Of a DNA stretch of 34,995 nucleotides, positions 25,729-34,700 are shown in pieces (position 1 is the stretch's first letter; each line of letters starts with the position of its first letter). The position numbers and the translations under genes are program-made. This DNA is from an uncultured Saprospiraceae bacterium (lineage in GTDB: Bacteria > Bacteroidota > Bacteroidia > Chitinophagales > Saprospiraceae): contig CALJOK010000107.1 in NCBI GenBank assembly GCA_937981555.1, forward strand, positions 1 through 34,995. The letters run 5' to 3'. A model generated the notes under the pieces. That model had not been told where the DNA came from. It searched no databases and saw only the letters and a program-made list of their open reading frames with translations.

Positions 25729-26937
25729 TTACTTTTCGATTAAATGGTCAAATGGGTCTGCTAATTTTTCTTCCGTTGGTTCGAATTCTTGTGATTTATT
25801 TATTCTTAAGGTTTCTTCTAGTTCTTTTCGATATTTTAAAATGGAAGGAATAATTAATAAAATTATAGAAATCATTATTAAAGTAAAATACTGATAAGAT
25901 TCTATATTAATATTGGATATGAAAAAATATCGCCCTAAATAAATAGATCCAAAAAATCCACCTAGGACTATTCCTTTTGCTCGCTCTAAATAATTATGAG
26001 TTAAAATAGTCAAAAGAATAGGAATAAATAAAACCTCATAATTGAGAAATGAAATAGTTGTAGTAAAAGTGATAACGGATTGATAACCAAATTTTAAGGC
26101 AACAAAATCCACAAAGTAAAGCAACATTAATATCGACAACCCCCAAATTAGTGCTTTAATTATATCAATTTCTCTATCATTATTTTTTCCGAAAACCCAA
26201 TTGGCCACTCCTCCAAAAACAATAAAAGATAAAATAAAAAAGAATAATAGAAGGGAAATACCTTGATCATCTTCAGGCTCTAAAATTTGAAAAACTTCCG
26301 CATTAACAGAACCTAAAATTGATATAAAGATTACTCCGATTAAAACAAAAATGAACTTCTCATTTTTTTGTCCATTAATTGGTTTTGGAATTTTGGATGG
26401 TTTTAATTTTAAAATTAAATATACGACTGCAATTACTCCAGTAATTAAAAGAATGTATGTCCCTTCAATGAAATCTATTCCTGTAAAGATCATTCTGACT
26501 AAAAAAAATCCCATTAATGGTACACCAAGTAAAAATGAACTAAGTAAGAATGACTTTATTTTTAAAGCATTAACTGAATTAACATATTCTCCCACCCGAA
26601 TAAATATGGTAATAAAAAAGGTGCAACTAGCCATCTGAAAAATAATAACACCTAACATACTTCCAAATATATTATTGGTAAAAACTAATACTCCTCCTCC
26701 AACAATTACAACCATTGCATTCCTTAGAGTCAAGCGAAAGTCGGTGTAGTTATTTGCTAAAAAACCTCCAACAAAAAGAGTAATGCCATTGATCAAAAAA
26801 TATTTTTCATCAAACCATTCAAGTATTTCTAATGATTTTGCATAGTCTTCCACAGTACTATAAATGTGCTGTTGCAGTATTAAGATACAAAGAACTACCC
26901 CAAACTCCTTCGGATATTTTTCAAGAAATTTATACAT
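25729..26937 (-). CDS. Multipass membrane protein, possibly MFS-like transporter
   Basis: 402 residues with about twelve hydrophobic segments, for example FGVVLCILILQ, YFLINGITLFVGGFLA, AMVVIVGGGVLVFTNNIFG, YILLITGVIAVVYLILKL, FIFVLIGVIFISILGS and FTLIMISIILLIIPSIL. There are short loops and a charged C-terminal tail of about 30 residues. The number and size of spans would fit a major-facilitator-type transporter, but I see no clear signature and cannot name the family. It starts five bases after the stop of the CHT1-like symporter gene, so translation is probably coupled and a shared physiological role is likely. Confidence 0.7.
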   Translation of the reverse strand: MYKFLEKYPKEFGVVLCILILQQHIYSTVEDYAKSLEILEWFDEKYFLINGITLFVGGFLANNYTDFRLTLRNAMVVIVGGGVLVFTNNIFGSMLGVIIFQMASCTFFITIFIRVGEYVNSVNALKIKSFLLSSFLLGVPLMGFFLVRMIFTGIDFIEGTYILLITGVIAVVYLILKLKPSKIPKPINGQKNEKFIFVLIGVIFISILGSVNAEVFQILEPEDDQGISLLLFFFILSFIVFGGVANWVFGKNNDREIDIIKALIWGLSILMLLYFVDFVALKFGYQSVITFTTTISFLNYEVLFIPILLTILTHNYLERAKGIVLGGFFGSIYLGRYFFISNINIESYQYFTLIMISIILLIIPSILKYRKELEETLRINKSQEFEPTEEKLADPFDHLIEK

Positions 26938-26942
26938 CTTTT

Positions 26943-28526
26943 TTAATTTTCCATTTTTTCTAAAACCCTTGGCGCTGAAATATTTTGCGTCAATCTCGAC
27001 ACCACAATAATTGTCACCAACCCACTCACCATCGCCAAAGTCCGAAATGGAAACAAGACCGTCTCTCCTTCCATCATCGGATAAGGAATCATATTTGGAA
27101 TATTTAAAGTGGGTTCGCCTCCTCCAAATCGTAAAATAAAACTAACTGCAAAACCTGAAATCGCTCCAATCGAATTTGCCTTTTTATCAAACAATGCACA
27201 AACCAACGCAGGAAACAAGAGACAATAAACGAAGTCGCTACATAGCACCCAAAGATCATAAACACTTTGCACATTGATCGCCAAAAGTGTTGCGGCAATT
27301 CCGATAATCCAAATGCAACGCTTAATGACTTTATCTAAATTAGATGGAGAAATATCTGGTTTGACCAATGGACGAAATACATTCCAACCTGCCATCGATG
27401 AAGCAGACAGGATGGAAGAATCCACCGACGACATCACCGCTGCTGCTACAGCTCCCAAGCCAATCGTAGCTATCCAAGGATTTGTCAAATATCGAATGAC
27501 ATGTGGCAAAATGGAACTATCACTTCCGGGGATTGCTCCGATCGTTTCCCAATCTGCCACTCCTCCGATAATCCCAATCAAGACTGCTGGAATCGCTGCA
27601 ATGATGCAAACAACTCCTGCAAATATAGATAATCGAACAGCTGTATTTTCATCCTTCGAAGAGAGCACTCGCTGAAAATATACTTGCCATGGAATTCCTC
27701 CAAACATCAAAAGCAATGCATAATCCCACCACATCCAATAGTAACTTCCTAAATTCTCATGACTTGGAATAAACGTAGCTGTTGCTCCATTTTTTTCAAC
27801 ATAAGCTGCCCAAGCAACATCCCATCCACCTACTGAATTCATCGCAACGGGAACAACTAATGCTAGTCCTCCCAATAGTAAAATCATCTGCACGACATCT
27901 GTCAAGGCTACTGCCCACAAACCTCCAATAGCCGTGTAGGCGATAGCAATAATAGCTGAAAGTATAATCGCAGGTTGTGTATCCAAACCAAGGACAGTTC
28001 CAAACGTCGTTCCCAATGCTGTAAGAATTGCCGCTGTCCAAAATATTTCTCCTGACAATGCGGGGATGAATAATAGAGCTGCCATGCGTTTTCCAAAACG
28101 TTGTGAAAGTGGATCAAGCATAGTTCTGAATTGATGACGTCGCATGATTCTGGCAAAAAATAATCCACCGATAATTAAACTAATCGCATAGCCCCAAGGT
28201 GCTTGTACCCATACCAAACCCGTTTTGGCAGACTCGGCAGTTCCATTGATATAACCTCCTCCGACCCATGTTGCGCTCATCGTAAATATTCCAATAAAAA
28301 GTGGAATAGATCTTCCAGCGAGCATGGTGTCGTTTTTATCTTTTGCTTTTTGTTTGCCTGCGACATAGGAGCCGAAGTAAAATATTAAAGCATAAAAAAA
28401 CATCATGGCAATGAATCCTGACCACAAAACTGGAGCACCCGTTGCGTATAAATAAAGTCCGCAAACGGCTAAAAATATTAATAGTAAAATGGTGGGGAGT
28501 AACTTTGAGCGGTTTTGTAAATTCAT
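26943..28526 (-). CDS. Sodium:solute symporter, CHT1-like (putative choline transporter)
   Basis: 527 residues with about 13 predicted spans, in the sodium:solute symporter (SSS/SLC5) family. From memory, several long segments nearly match the animal high-affinity choline transporter CHT1 (SLC5A7): ATWVGGGYINGTAE (85-98), LLFIPALSGEIFW (151-163), GGIPWQVYFQRVLSS (276-290), AAVMSSVDSSILSASSM (362-378), GGGEP (468-472) and FPFRTLAMV (492-500). This is closer than ordinary bacterial PutP-type symporters would be. Sodium-coupled choline uptake is the likely role, and the phosphatidylcholine synthase gene near 30655 supports it. Proline or another quaternary amine cannot be excluded. It is the first gene of a tight three-gene operon. 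Confidence 0.88.
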   Translation of the reverse strand: MNLQNRSKLLPTILLLIFLAVCGLYLYATGAPVLWSGFIAMMFFYALIFYFGSYVAGKQKAKDKNDTMLAGRSIPLFIGIFTMSATWVGGGYINGTAESAKTGLVWVQAPWGYAISLIIGGLFFARIMRRHQFRTMLDPLSQRFGKRMAALLFIPALSGEIFWTAAILTALGTTFGTVLGLDTQPAIILSAIIAIAYTAIGGLWAVALTDVVQMILLLGGLALVVPVAMNSVGGWDVAWAAYVEKNGATATFIPSHENLGSYYWMWWDYALLLMFGGIPWQVYFQRVLSSKDENTAVRLSIFAGVVCIIAAIPAVLIGIIGGVADWETIGAIPGSDSSILPHVIRYLTNPWIATIGLGAVAAAVMSSVDSSILSASSMAGWNVFRPLVKPDISPSNLDKVIKRCIWIIGIAATLLAINVQSVYDLWVLCSDFVYCLLFPALVCALFDKKANSIGAISGFAVSFILRFGGGEPTLNIPNMIPYPMMEGETVLFPFRTLAMVSGLVTIIVVSRLTQNISAPRVLEKMEN

Positions 28527-28644
28527 TGTTATAAATTGTAGTATGACTTTCTAAATCAATTCTTTTCGTTTTTAAAAATCGAATATAAGAAATCAAATTT
28601 TAATCTTAATTTTGATATTATTATTTCACAAAAAAAATAAAAAT

Positions 28645-29454
28645 ATGAAAACGTTATTATCTATAATTATTTTCTTGTTTAGCTTTGGAAATCTTCAAAG
28701 TCAACATCAAGATAACATGGAACAAAGAGTTATTCACCTACTTGATATTTCAGGTTCGAAGGAATCATTTGATGTCGTACTCAATCAAATGATTGACTTA
28801 CAAAAAGAAATTTACACGGATGAATTAAGTGATGAATTTTTTAGAACGTTTAGAGAAGAAGTGATAAGCATGGGTCGTGAGGATTTATACAAACTGATTA
28901 TTCCTATTTATGTCAAACATTTTACGCTAGAAGAAATTGAAGGTATCATTGCCTTCCAAGAATCCGAAATTGGAAAAAAGATGACTGAAAAGATGCCAAT
29001 AATTTTAAACGAGTCCATGCAAAAAGGAGCAATTTGGGGAGAAGAATTAGGTGAAAAAATTGCTGATAAAATTTTAGCATCAGACGAATATAAAATGAAC
29101 TCTGAACCATTAGGATGCGACAAAGTTAAAAACGGGAAGTGGAAAATCAAGATGCCTGGCTCCGACCTTCATGCCATTGTAAATAGAAAAGAGGATCGTC
29201 AAATGGAAAGTTTGGATGGAAGTGATATTTGCAGTTTTAAAGTTGAATGGTTGAGTCCCTGTACATATTCAATGACTGTAATTAAATGCGAAGACGACAC
29301 AATTGAAAAGGAAATGAAGAAACATGTTTTGATTACTAATATTTACGAAGTGACGGAAAATGGGTATAAATTTATCACTAAGTTTGAAGATGAGGAAAAC
29401 GATATGATGAAAGGAGAAGCCATCAATGTTGGAAAATCAAATTCTAAAATGTAA
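28645..29454 (+). CDS. Exported DUF2059-domain protein
   Basis: 269 residues from the ATG at 28645 (MKTLLSIIIFLFSFGNLQS signal peptide). A TTG further upstream (28612) would add eleven residues and is less likely. Residues ~30-150 form a helical DUF2059 domain: QMIDLQKEIYTDELSDEFFR, LYKLIIPIYVKHFTLEEIEG, then IIAFQESEIGKKMTEKMP. The second half is a beta-rich region with CDKVKNGKWKIK and three more Cys (SDICSF, SPCTYS, IKCEDD), giving four Cys in a probably periplasmic protein, so disulfides are possible. The role of DUF2059 proteins is unknown. It diverges from the choline-transporter operon and may share its regulatory gap; TAATTTTG at 28607-28614 is a possible -7 box. Confidence 0.85.
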   Translation: MKTLLSIIIFLFSFGNLQSQHQDNMEQRVIHLLDISGSKESFDVVLNQMIDLQKEIYTDELSDEFFRTFREEVISMGREDLYKLIIPIYVKHFTLEEIEGIIAFQESEIGKKMTEKMPIILNESMQKGAIWGEELGEKIADKILASDEYKMNSEPLGCDKVKNGKWKIKMPGSDLHAIVNRKEDRQMESLDGSDICSFKVEWLSPCTYSMTVIKCEDDTIEKEMKKHVLITNIYEVTENGYKFITKFEDEENDMMKGEAINVGKSNSKM

Positions 29455-29472
29455 AAATCTTTATTAAAAAAA

Positions 29473-29511
29473 TAAAAGCCTCTAAGTCTAAAAATGATTT
29501 AGAGGCTTTTA
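29473..29511. terminator. Bidirectional terminator between convergent genes
   Basis: A perfect 13-bp stem (TAAAAGCCTCTAA/TTAGAGGCTTTTA) surrounds a 13-base loop. CTTTTTTTA follows on the plus side and a T-rich run follows on the minus side. It lies between the stops at 29454 and 29518. Confidence 0.88.
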
Positions 29512-29517
29512 CTTTTT

Positions 29518-29976
29518 TTAGAACACCTCCAAAATTTTTATCGGCTTATCATTAAAAGAGATCGTCTCGCCTTTTTCTTTTCCCATCATTTCCTTAGCTA
29601 ATGGAGCTTGGGGAGAAATCGCGAAGTATTTTTTTTCATCAACCAAAATTCTACCCGCAGCGATGGAGATAAAATAATTTCCAAAATCAGTTTGCACCAC
29701 ACTTCCGAAAGCAACTCGATCAAAAATTTTGTCGGCTTTTATTTGACTTAAAAACAATTCTAGTTTTCGAGCCTCTGAAAGTTGTTGGGCATTTTTGTCT
29801 CGTTCCATATGCATCATGGCGCGACCAGTTTCAAATTTATCTCCAGCGCTACTTTTGGTTTCATTATTAGCGCTGTCTTGAGCATCGTCCATCATTTTTT
29901 GAAAGACTGATATTTTTTGATAAATCAATTCTTCGACTTCATCGAGGAGGGCTTCTTTGATTTCGTATTTGTCCAT
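29518..29976 (-). CDS. GreA/GreB-family protein
   Basis: 152 residues. The N-terminal half is a helical hairpin with an acidic tip (SSAGDKFETG, keeping a D-x-x-E spacing) and the C-terminal half is an FKBP-like Gre domain (VAFGSVVQTDFGNYFISIAA, FAISPQAPLAKEMMGKEKGE, then TISF). It resembles the Bacteroidota family often mislabelled '3-oxoacyl-ACP synthase'. A role at the RNA polymerase secondary channel, such as relief of backtracked polymerase, is inferred. The start codon lies two bases after the stop of the upstream gene, so translation is probably coupled. Confidence 0.82.
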   Translation of the reverse strand: MDKYEIKEALLDEVEELIYQKISVFQKMMDDAQDSANNETKSSAGDKFETGRAMMHMERDKNAQQLSEARKLELFLSQIKADKIFDRVAFGSVVQTDFGNYFISIAAGRILVDEKKYFAISPQAPLAKEMMGKEKGETISFNDKPIKILEVF

Positions 29977-29978
29977 TT

Positions 29979-30551
29979 CTAATCGTTATTTTTTAAAGCT
30001 GATCCAGCTTCTAGATGTACTTCAAGTAAATTTTCTTCGAGATAAATTAGATCTTGAATCACAAAAAGAAAAATATCTTTATCTGCTTGATCCGCACTTT
30101 TAATATTTTTAAAAATAAAATCTGAAAGTCTTTTCACTTGTTCGTTGTATGCTATTTTAAACTCATCTATATTGGATAAGTTTTTAATCAGATCAAAATC
30201 GGTCATTTTAAAATCATTGCTAATAAATGATTTCCAAGAAGTATTTCCAATCAACGCTACTTTAAATCCATTTGTCATTCCTAAAAAATCACCAATGACT
30301 AACTCATCATCATCCATGTAAAACCTAATCGAGTCAGCCAATCTATTATGAACAGGAATTATTTTTTTTAATTCCATAATATTCTCTTCATGTTCTTTTT
30401 GAATAGATTGAATAACATGACTTAAAAAAACATTATCTTCTTTATCTTTTTGCCAATTATTAATCCACAAAGCAATCATAATTCCTAAAATAACTGGAAT
30501 CATTTCTTTGGTAATTTGTAAGAGACTCTTTTTTATTTTGGAAAAATCCAT
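29979..30551 (-). CDS. Small single-span membrane protein, DUF6090-like
   Basis: 190 residues from the ATG at 30551; a TTG four codons upstream is possible but weaker. A membrane span lies near residues 15-33 (EMIPVILGIMIALWINNWQ), and the pattern 'LGIxIALxINNW' followed by a charged helix recalls DUF6090. The rest is helical, with many Asp, Lys and Asn, and presumably faces one side of the membrane as a coiled region. The function is unknown. It ends two bases before the Gre-like gene and diverges from the phosphatidylcholine synthase gene. Confidence 0.72.
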   Translation of the reverse strand: MDFSKIKKSLLQITKEMIPVILGIMIALWINNWQKDKEDNVFLSHVIQSIQKEHEENIMELKKIIPVHNRLADSIRFYMDDDELVIGDFLGMTNGFKVALIGNTSWKSFISNDFKMTDFDLIKNLSNIDEFKIAYNEQVKRLSDFIFKNIKSADQADKDIFLFVIQDLIYLEENLLEVHLEAGSALKNND

Positions 30552-30593
30552 GAATAAATTCAATATTTATATAATTTCAAATAATTTCGCAAG

Positions 30594-30612
30594 TTCGTTT
30601 TAATAAAACGAA
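30594..30612. promoter_or_regulatory. Palindrome in the divergent gap, possible operator
   Basis: TTCGTTTT-AAT-AAAACGAA is a perfect 8-bp inverted repeat with a three-base centre, located between the divergent starts at 30551 and 30655. The absence of a downstream T tract and its position argue for a protein-binding site rather than a terminator. No matching regulator is known. Confidence 0.35.
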
Positions 30613-30654
30613 TCGTAAAAATATAAAAATCGCTACGTCAAAACAGATAAACAT

Positions 30655-31359
30655 ATGAATACTTTTTCTCCTTTGGAAAAAACGTTGGCTTGGAGTGTCC
30701 ACTTATTCACAGCTTCAGGGTTGGTGGCTGGCTTTATGGCCATACTTGCGATCAATGAACAAGAGTGGCGAGTGGCTATGTTGTGGTTAGTGGCTTGTTT
30801 AATTATTGATGGAGTGGATGGTACATTTGCCCGTCTTTTTAATGTAAAAGAAGTGCTGCCGGAGATAGATGGAAAAACGATCGATTATGTGATTGATTTT
30901 GCGACCTATGCCATTATTCCTGCTTACTTTTTCCATGAAGCACACTTGGTCAATGACGAATGGAATCTATTTTGTACTTCGGTAATTCTACTCGTTTCTG
31001 CGGTTTATTATGGAAAAACAGGAATGGTGACCGATGATATGTACTTTCTAGGATTTCCAGTTTTATGGAATATGGTGGTATTCTTTTTATTCTTTGTTTT
31101 TGACTTTTCCTCGACTTGGAATATAGTTTTTATTCTTATCTTTGCAGCATTACATTTTGCTCCAATAAAATTTGTTTACCCCAGTCAAGCGAGCAGATTC
31201 AAAAAGCTTACATTATTTAATACCGTTGTTTTTATTGGCTCTTGTATTGCTATTTTATGGCTCTATCCTGAACGAAATAATTGGTGGATAGGCAGCATAA
31301 TTATATCAACGGGGTACTATGCCATGATGGCAATTTATAATACTTGGATAGAAGAATAA
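30655..31359 (+). CDS. pcs: Phosphatidylcholine synthase (CDP-alcohol phosphatidyltransferase)
   Basis: 234 residues with about eight hydrophobic spans, an inner-membrane enzyme. The catalytic signature is D52-G53-x2-D55-G56-x2-A59-R60-x12-G73-x3-D77-x3-D81 (read from DGVDGTFAR, VKEVLPEIDGKTIDYVIDF). The 12-residue spacing and extra DG distinguish phosphatidylcholine synthases from ordinary CDP-alcohol phosphatidyltransferases, which have DGx2ARx8Gx3Dx3D. The 'VKEVLP' segment is also typical of Pcs. The enzyme condenses choline with CDP-diacylglycerol to phosphatidylcholine and CMP, using a divalent metal held by the Asp residues. The CHT1-like transporter gene starts about 2 kb away, giving a plausible choline source. 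Confidence 0.88.
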   Translation: MNTFSPLEKTLAWSVHLFTASGLVAGFMAILAINEQEWRVAMLWLVACLIIDGVDGTFARLFNVKEVLPEIDGKTIDYVIDFATYAIIPAYFFHEAHLVNDEWNLFCTSVILLVSAVYYGKTGMVTDDMYFLGFPVLWNMVVFFLFFVFDFSSTWNIVFILIFAALHFAPIKFVYPSQASRFKKLTLFNTVVFIGSCIAILWLYPERNNWWIGSIIISTGYYAMMAIYNTWIEE

Positions 31360-31434
31360 GGTTGAGAATATCGAGCATAGAGCAAGAATTTATGATTTGA
31401 AAAGTCTGACGATATGTCTCATAGTTTGAACAAA

Positions 31435-31470
31435 TAATATCGACAAACTTCGAAATTGGATATTTCTTGT
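31435..31470 (+). repeat. Dispersed intergenic repeat, copy B
   Basis: These 36 bases match 12985-13020 with two differences, in the same orientation. This copy lacks the left inverted arm found next to copy A. Confidence 0.75.
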
Positions 31471-31669
31471 CTGATATTTTATATTAAAATCCTTCTACGT
31501 TTACATCTGTTTTTATTCATATATATAAACTACCCTGTTTGTTGTATTTTTTCATAAAAATTATATATACCATTACCCAAAAATACATAAACTACTGACT
31601 ATCAACTTATTATTAAAAATAAACAAAAACTAAGGAAGCTAATTCCAGACACTTTAACCCTTTGTTTTA

Positions 31670-31701
31670 ATTGCATCGAATTATAAAAACTAATAACTTT
31701 G
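31670..31701 (+). promoter_or_regulatory. Bacteroidota-type promoter before the giant protein
   Basis: ATTG at 31670-31673, a 20-base spacer and TAACTTTG at 31694-31701 approximate the TTTG-N19-TAnnTTTG consensus with one mismatch and one extra spacer base. Transcription would start near 31708, giving a leader of about 87 bases before the ATG at 31795. Confidence 0.45.
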
Positions 31702-31794
31702 TGTATCTCCTTAAGGTAAGCTAGTTCTCTTGTTTACCATTATATCTACCCACCGATATTATTTAAATAATTCTTGCTTTTTTAAGTGAATCCC

Positions 31795-34700
31795 ATGAAC
31801 AACATGCTAAGGAAATGTTTGTATTCTTTTCTTTTGCTATTAGCTTCTCTAATAGTTAGCCATTCTGCTTTTGGTCAAGATTTGACGATTCATCCTACTT
31901 TCAATAATATGTATGGAGGTGGAGGTGTTGAAGAATTATACTCGGCATTCGAGACATTAGATGGCGGTTTTATGATTGGGGGAAAATCTCAACAAAATAT
32001 GGTACTCGGCAATATTAATGATCCATCTTGTGGTGGTTCAGACTATTGGGCGATTAAAACAGACATAGATGGTAATACTGTTTGGGATAGTATTTATGGT
32101 GGAATCTCTAATGAAGATTTTCAAGATATGATACAAACCGCAGATGGTGGTTTCGCTATGGTTGGACGAACAAATTCTGCTGCAGGTTGTGACGTTCCTG
32201 CTGGTAATCCTTTTGTCCAGGATGGCTGGGTAGTAAGAACTGATTTAAATGGAAATATTTTATGGACAACAAGAATAGGAGGAACTCAAGGAGATATATT
32301 AAGATCGGTTATTGAAACAACAGATGGTAATATTTTAGTCGGAGGTGAACTCAATGTATTTCAAACTACTGCTGATTATTGGATTACAAAATTAGATGGT
32401 GTTACAGGTGCTGTCATATGGCAAAATACAATTGGTGGAACAGCTCTAGAATCCCTTTCAGAAGTGAGAGAAACCTCTGATGGATATTTTTTAGGAGGTT
32501 ATTCTTTTGATGACCTAGATGATGTTGCAGGTGATAAAAGTGACATAAACTATGGAAGTTTTGACTATTGGGTCGTAAAGGTAGATTTGAATGGAAACTA
32601 TGTTTGGGATAAGTCTTATGGTGGGACTAATAATGATCAACTATGGGCAATGGAAGTTACTGCCGATGGAGGTTTAATTTTAGGTGGGTTTTCTAGCTCT
32701 ACCAATTCAACTCTTCCCAATAATAAAACAGGCGCAGCGCTGGGTTCAAATGACTACTGGTTAGTCAAAACTGATTTAAATGGGAACAAATTATGGGATA
32801 AAACTTTTGGAGCAAGTGGTGATGATCAACTATTAAGTTTAGATGTAATTAATATAAGTTCTTGTAATACTAATTATCTTTTAGCAGGAAACTCAAGTTC
32901 TAGTAATGAAGGAGATTTTTCAAATACAAACAAAGGAGGAAGTGATTACTGGTTAGTATTTGTTGATAACTTAGGTAATCTCATTTGGGAAAAAAATTAC
33001 GGTGGCGATCAATTTGACGGTGCCTGGGATTTCAGAAGAAATTCTGATGGAAGTTATATTGTAGGTGGTTACACTATTTCAGATAATAATGGAGACGTTC
33101 CTTCTAACTTTGGAATCCTTGATAACTGGGCATTTAAACTTTCTTGTAACTTCAGTATTCCTGATTTGCCAGATGAAGAAGTTTGTGAAGGTGAATCAAT
33201 TACCCTAACTGCAGTTACTGGAACTTGTGATAATTGTACTTATCAATGGGATGCTAATGGAGGAAATGCTTCGACGAATTCAATCACCGTTACTCCTACC
33301 GCAACAACGACCTATACAGTTATCGTTACTAATGCAACTTGTTGTCCCGATACAACTTCAGTAACAGTCGAGTGGCATCCCTCTCCTACTGTTGACTTAG
33401 GACCTGATACTGAGATCTGTCCTGGTGAATCAATTCCATTGGATGCGACGACTCCAACTTGTACTTATGCTTGGTCAACTGGGGCAACTACCCCAACTAT
33501 TGATCCGACGATGGCTGGTACTTATTCCGTTACGATTACTTGTGAATTTGGATGTACTAGTACTGATGAAATTATTATTAGTCCAGGAATTGTTCCAACC
33601 GTTGATTTAGGAAATAATACGACTTTGTGCGCAGGAGATAGTCTTTTATTGGATGCTGGAGCTGGAGGAATGAATTATAATTGGTCAACTGGGGCAACAG
33701 CTCAAATGATTTACGGAAATGACGAAACTAACTATTGTGTTACCGTTACATCTGTAGATGGATGTACAACTGTTGATTGTATTTCAATAAATTACGATAC
33801 GATTCAGGTTCTTCTACCAAATGATACGATGCTTTGTCCGGCAGAGACCTTAGTTGTCTCAGCAGAAAATAATGGATGTACTTATAATTGGTCAAATGGA
33901 CCAACGAGTCAATCAATTACTATTTCAACTGCAGGAACTTATACGGTTACAGTTACTTGTGGACCAGCTTCATGTACTTCTGTCGATGAAATTACAGTAG
34001 GTTATTTTTCTGTAAATTCTCCACAAAACGTCTCTGTGGAAATCTGCCAAGGGGACTCACTTTTTGTAAATGGTGTTTGGCAATTTGTAGCTGGAAATTA
34101 TTCAGATACATACATGACTGCTGATGGTTGTGATTCGATTGTAAATACAAATTTGGTGATTCATCCGATTTTTTCTACGAATGTGCCAATGGAAATTTGT
34201 CAAGGGGATTCACTTTTTGTTGGTGGAAATTGGCAATTTAGTAATGGTAGTTATCCTGATACTTTGATGACGATTGATGGGTGTGATTCTGTCATCATTA
34301 CTGACTTAATTGTTAATCCGATTTTTTCTCAAAATGTGCCGATTGAAATTTGCCAAGGCGAAACTTACTTTGCTCAAGGCGCTGCACAAAATATAACAGG
34401 GATTTATTTTGATACTTTGATGACGGTGAATAGTTGTGATTCTGTGATCATTACTGACTTGATTATCAATCCAACTTTTTCTCAAAATGTACCTGTCCAA
34501 ATCTGTCAAGGGGAAACTTTCTTTGCTGGTGGGGCAATTCAATCTACCTCTGGAAGTTATCCTGATACTTTAATGACCGTCGAAGGATGTGATTCAATTA
34601 TCATTACCGACTTAGTCGTCAATCCTGTTTTCTCGCAAAATATTCCGATGGAAATTTGTCAAGGGGATTCGCTTTTTGTTAGTGGGGATTGGCAATTTAG

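Larger units (their letters stand above)
31360..31794. other. Intergenic region upstream of the giant repeat protein
   Basis: 435 bases. The region holds copy B of the dispersed TTCGAA repeat (31435-31470) and a promoter-like pair at 31670-31701. It is otherwise very AT-rich, with no coding frame of note and no clear terminator for the phosphatidylcholine synthase gene. Confidence 0.5.

Noticed and set aside
27274-27675. 133-codon plus-strand frame opposite the CHT1-like gene
   Set aside because: It lies wholly antisense to a well-supported membrane protein gene, has a low-complexity composition typical of a reverse-strand shadow, and no recognisable domain.
31360-31794. Small gene or RNA gene in the 435-base gap before the giant protein
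   Set aside because: No frame with a start, plausible length and composition, and no tRNA-like or riboswitch-like fold that I could recognise.
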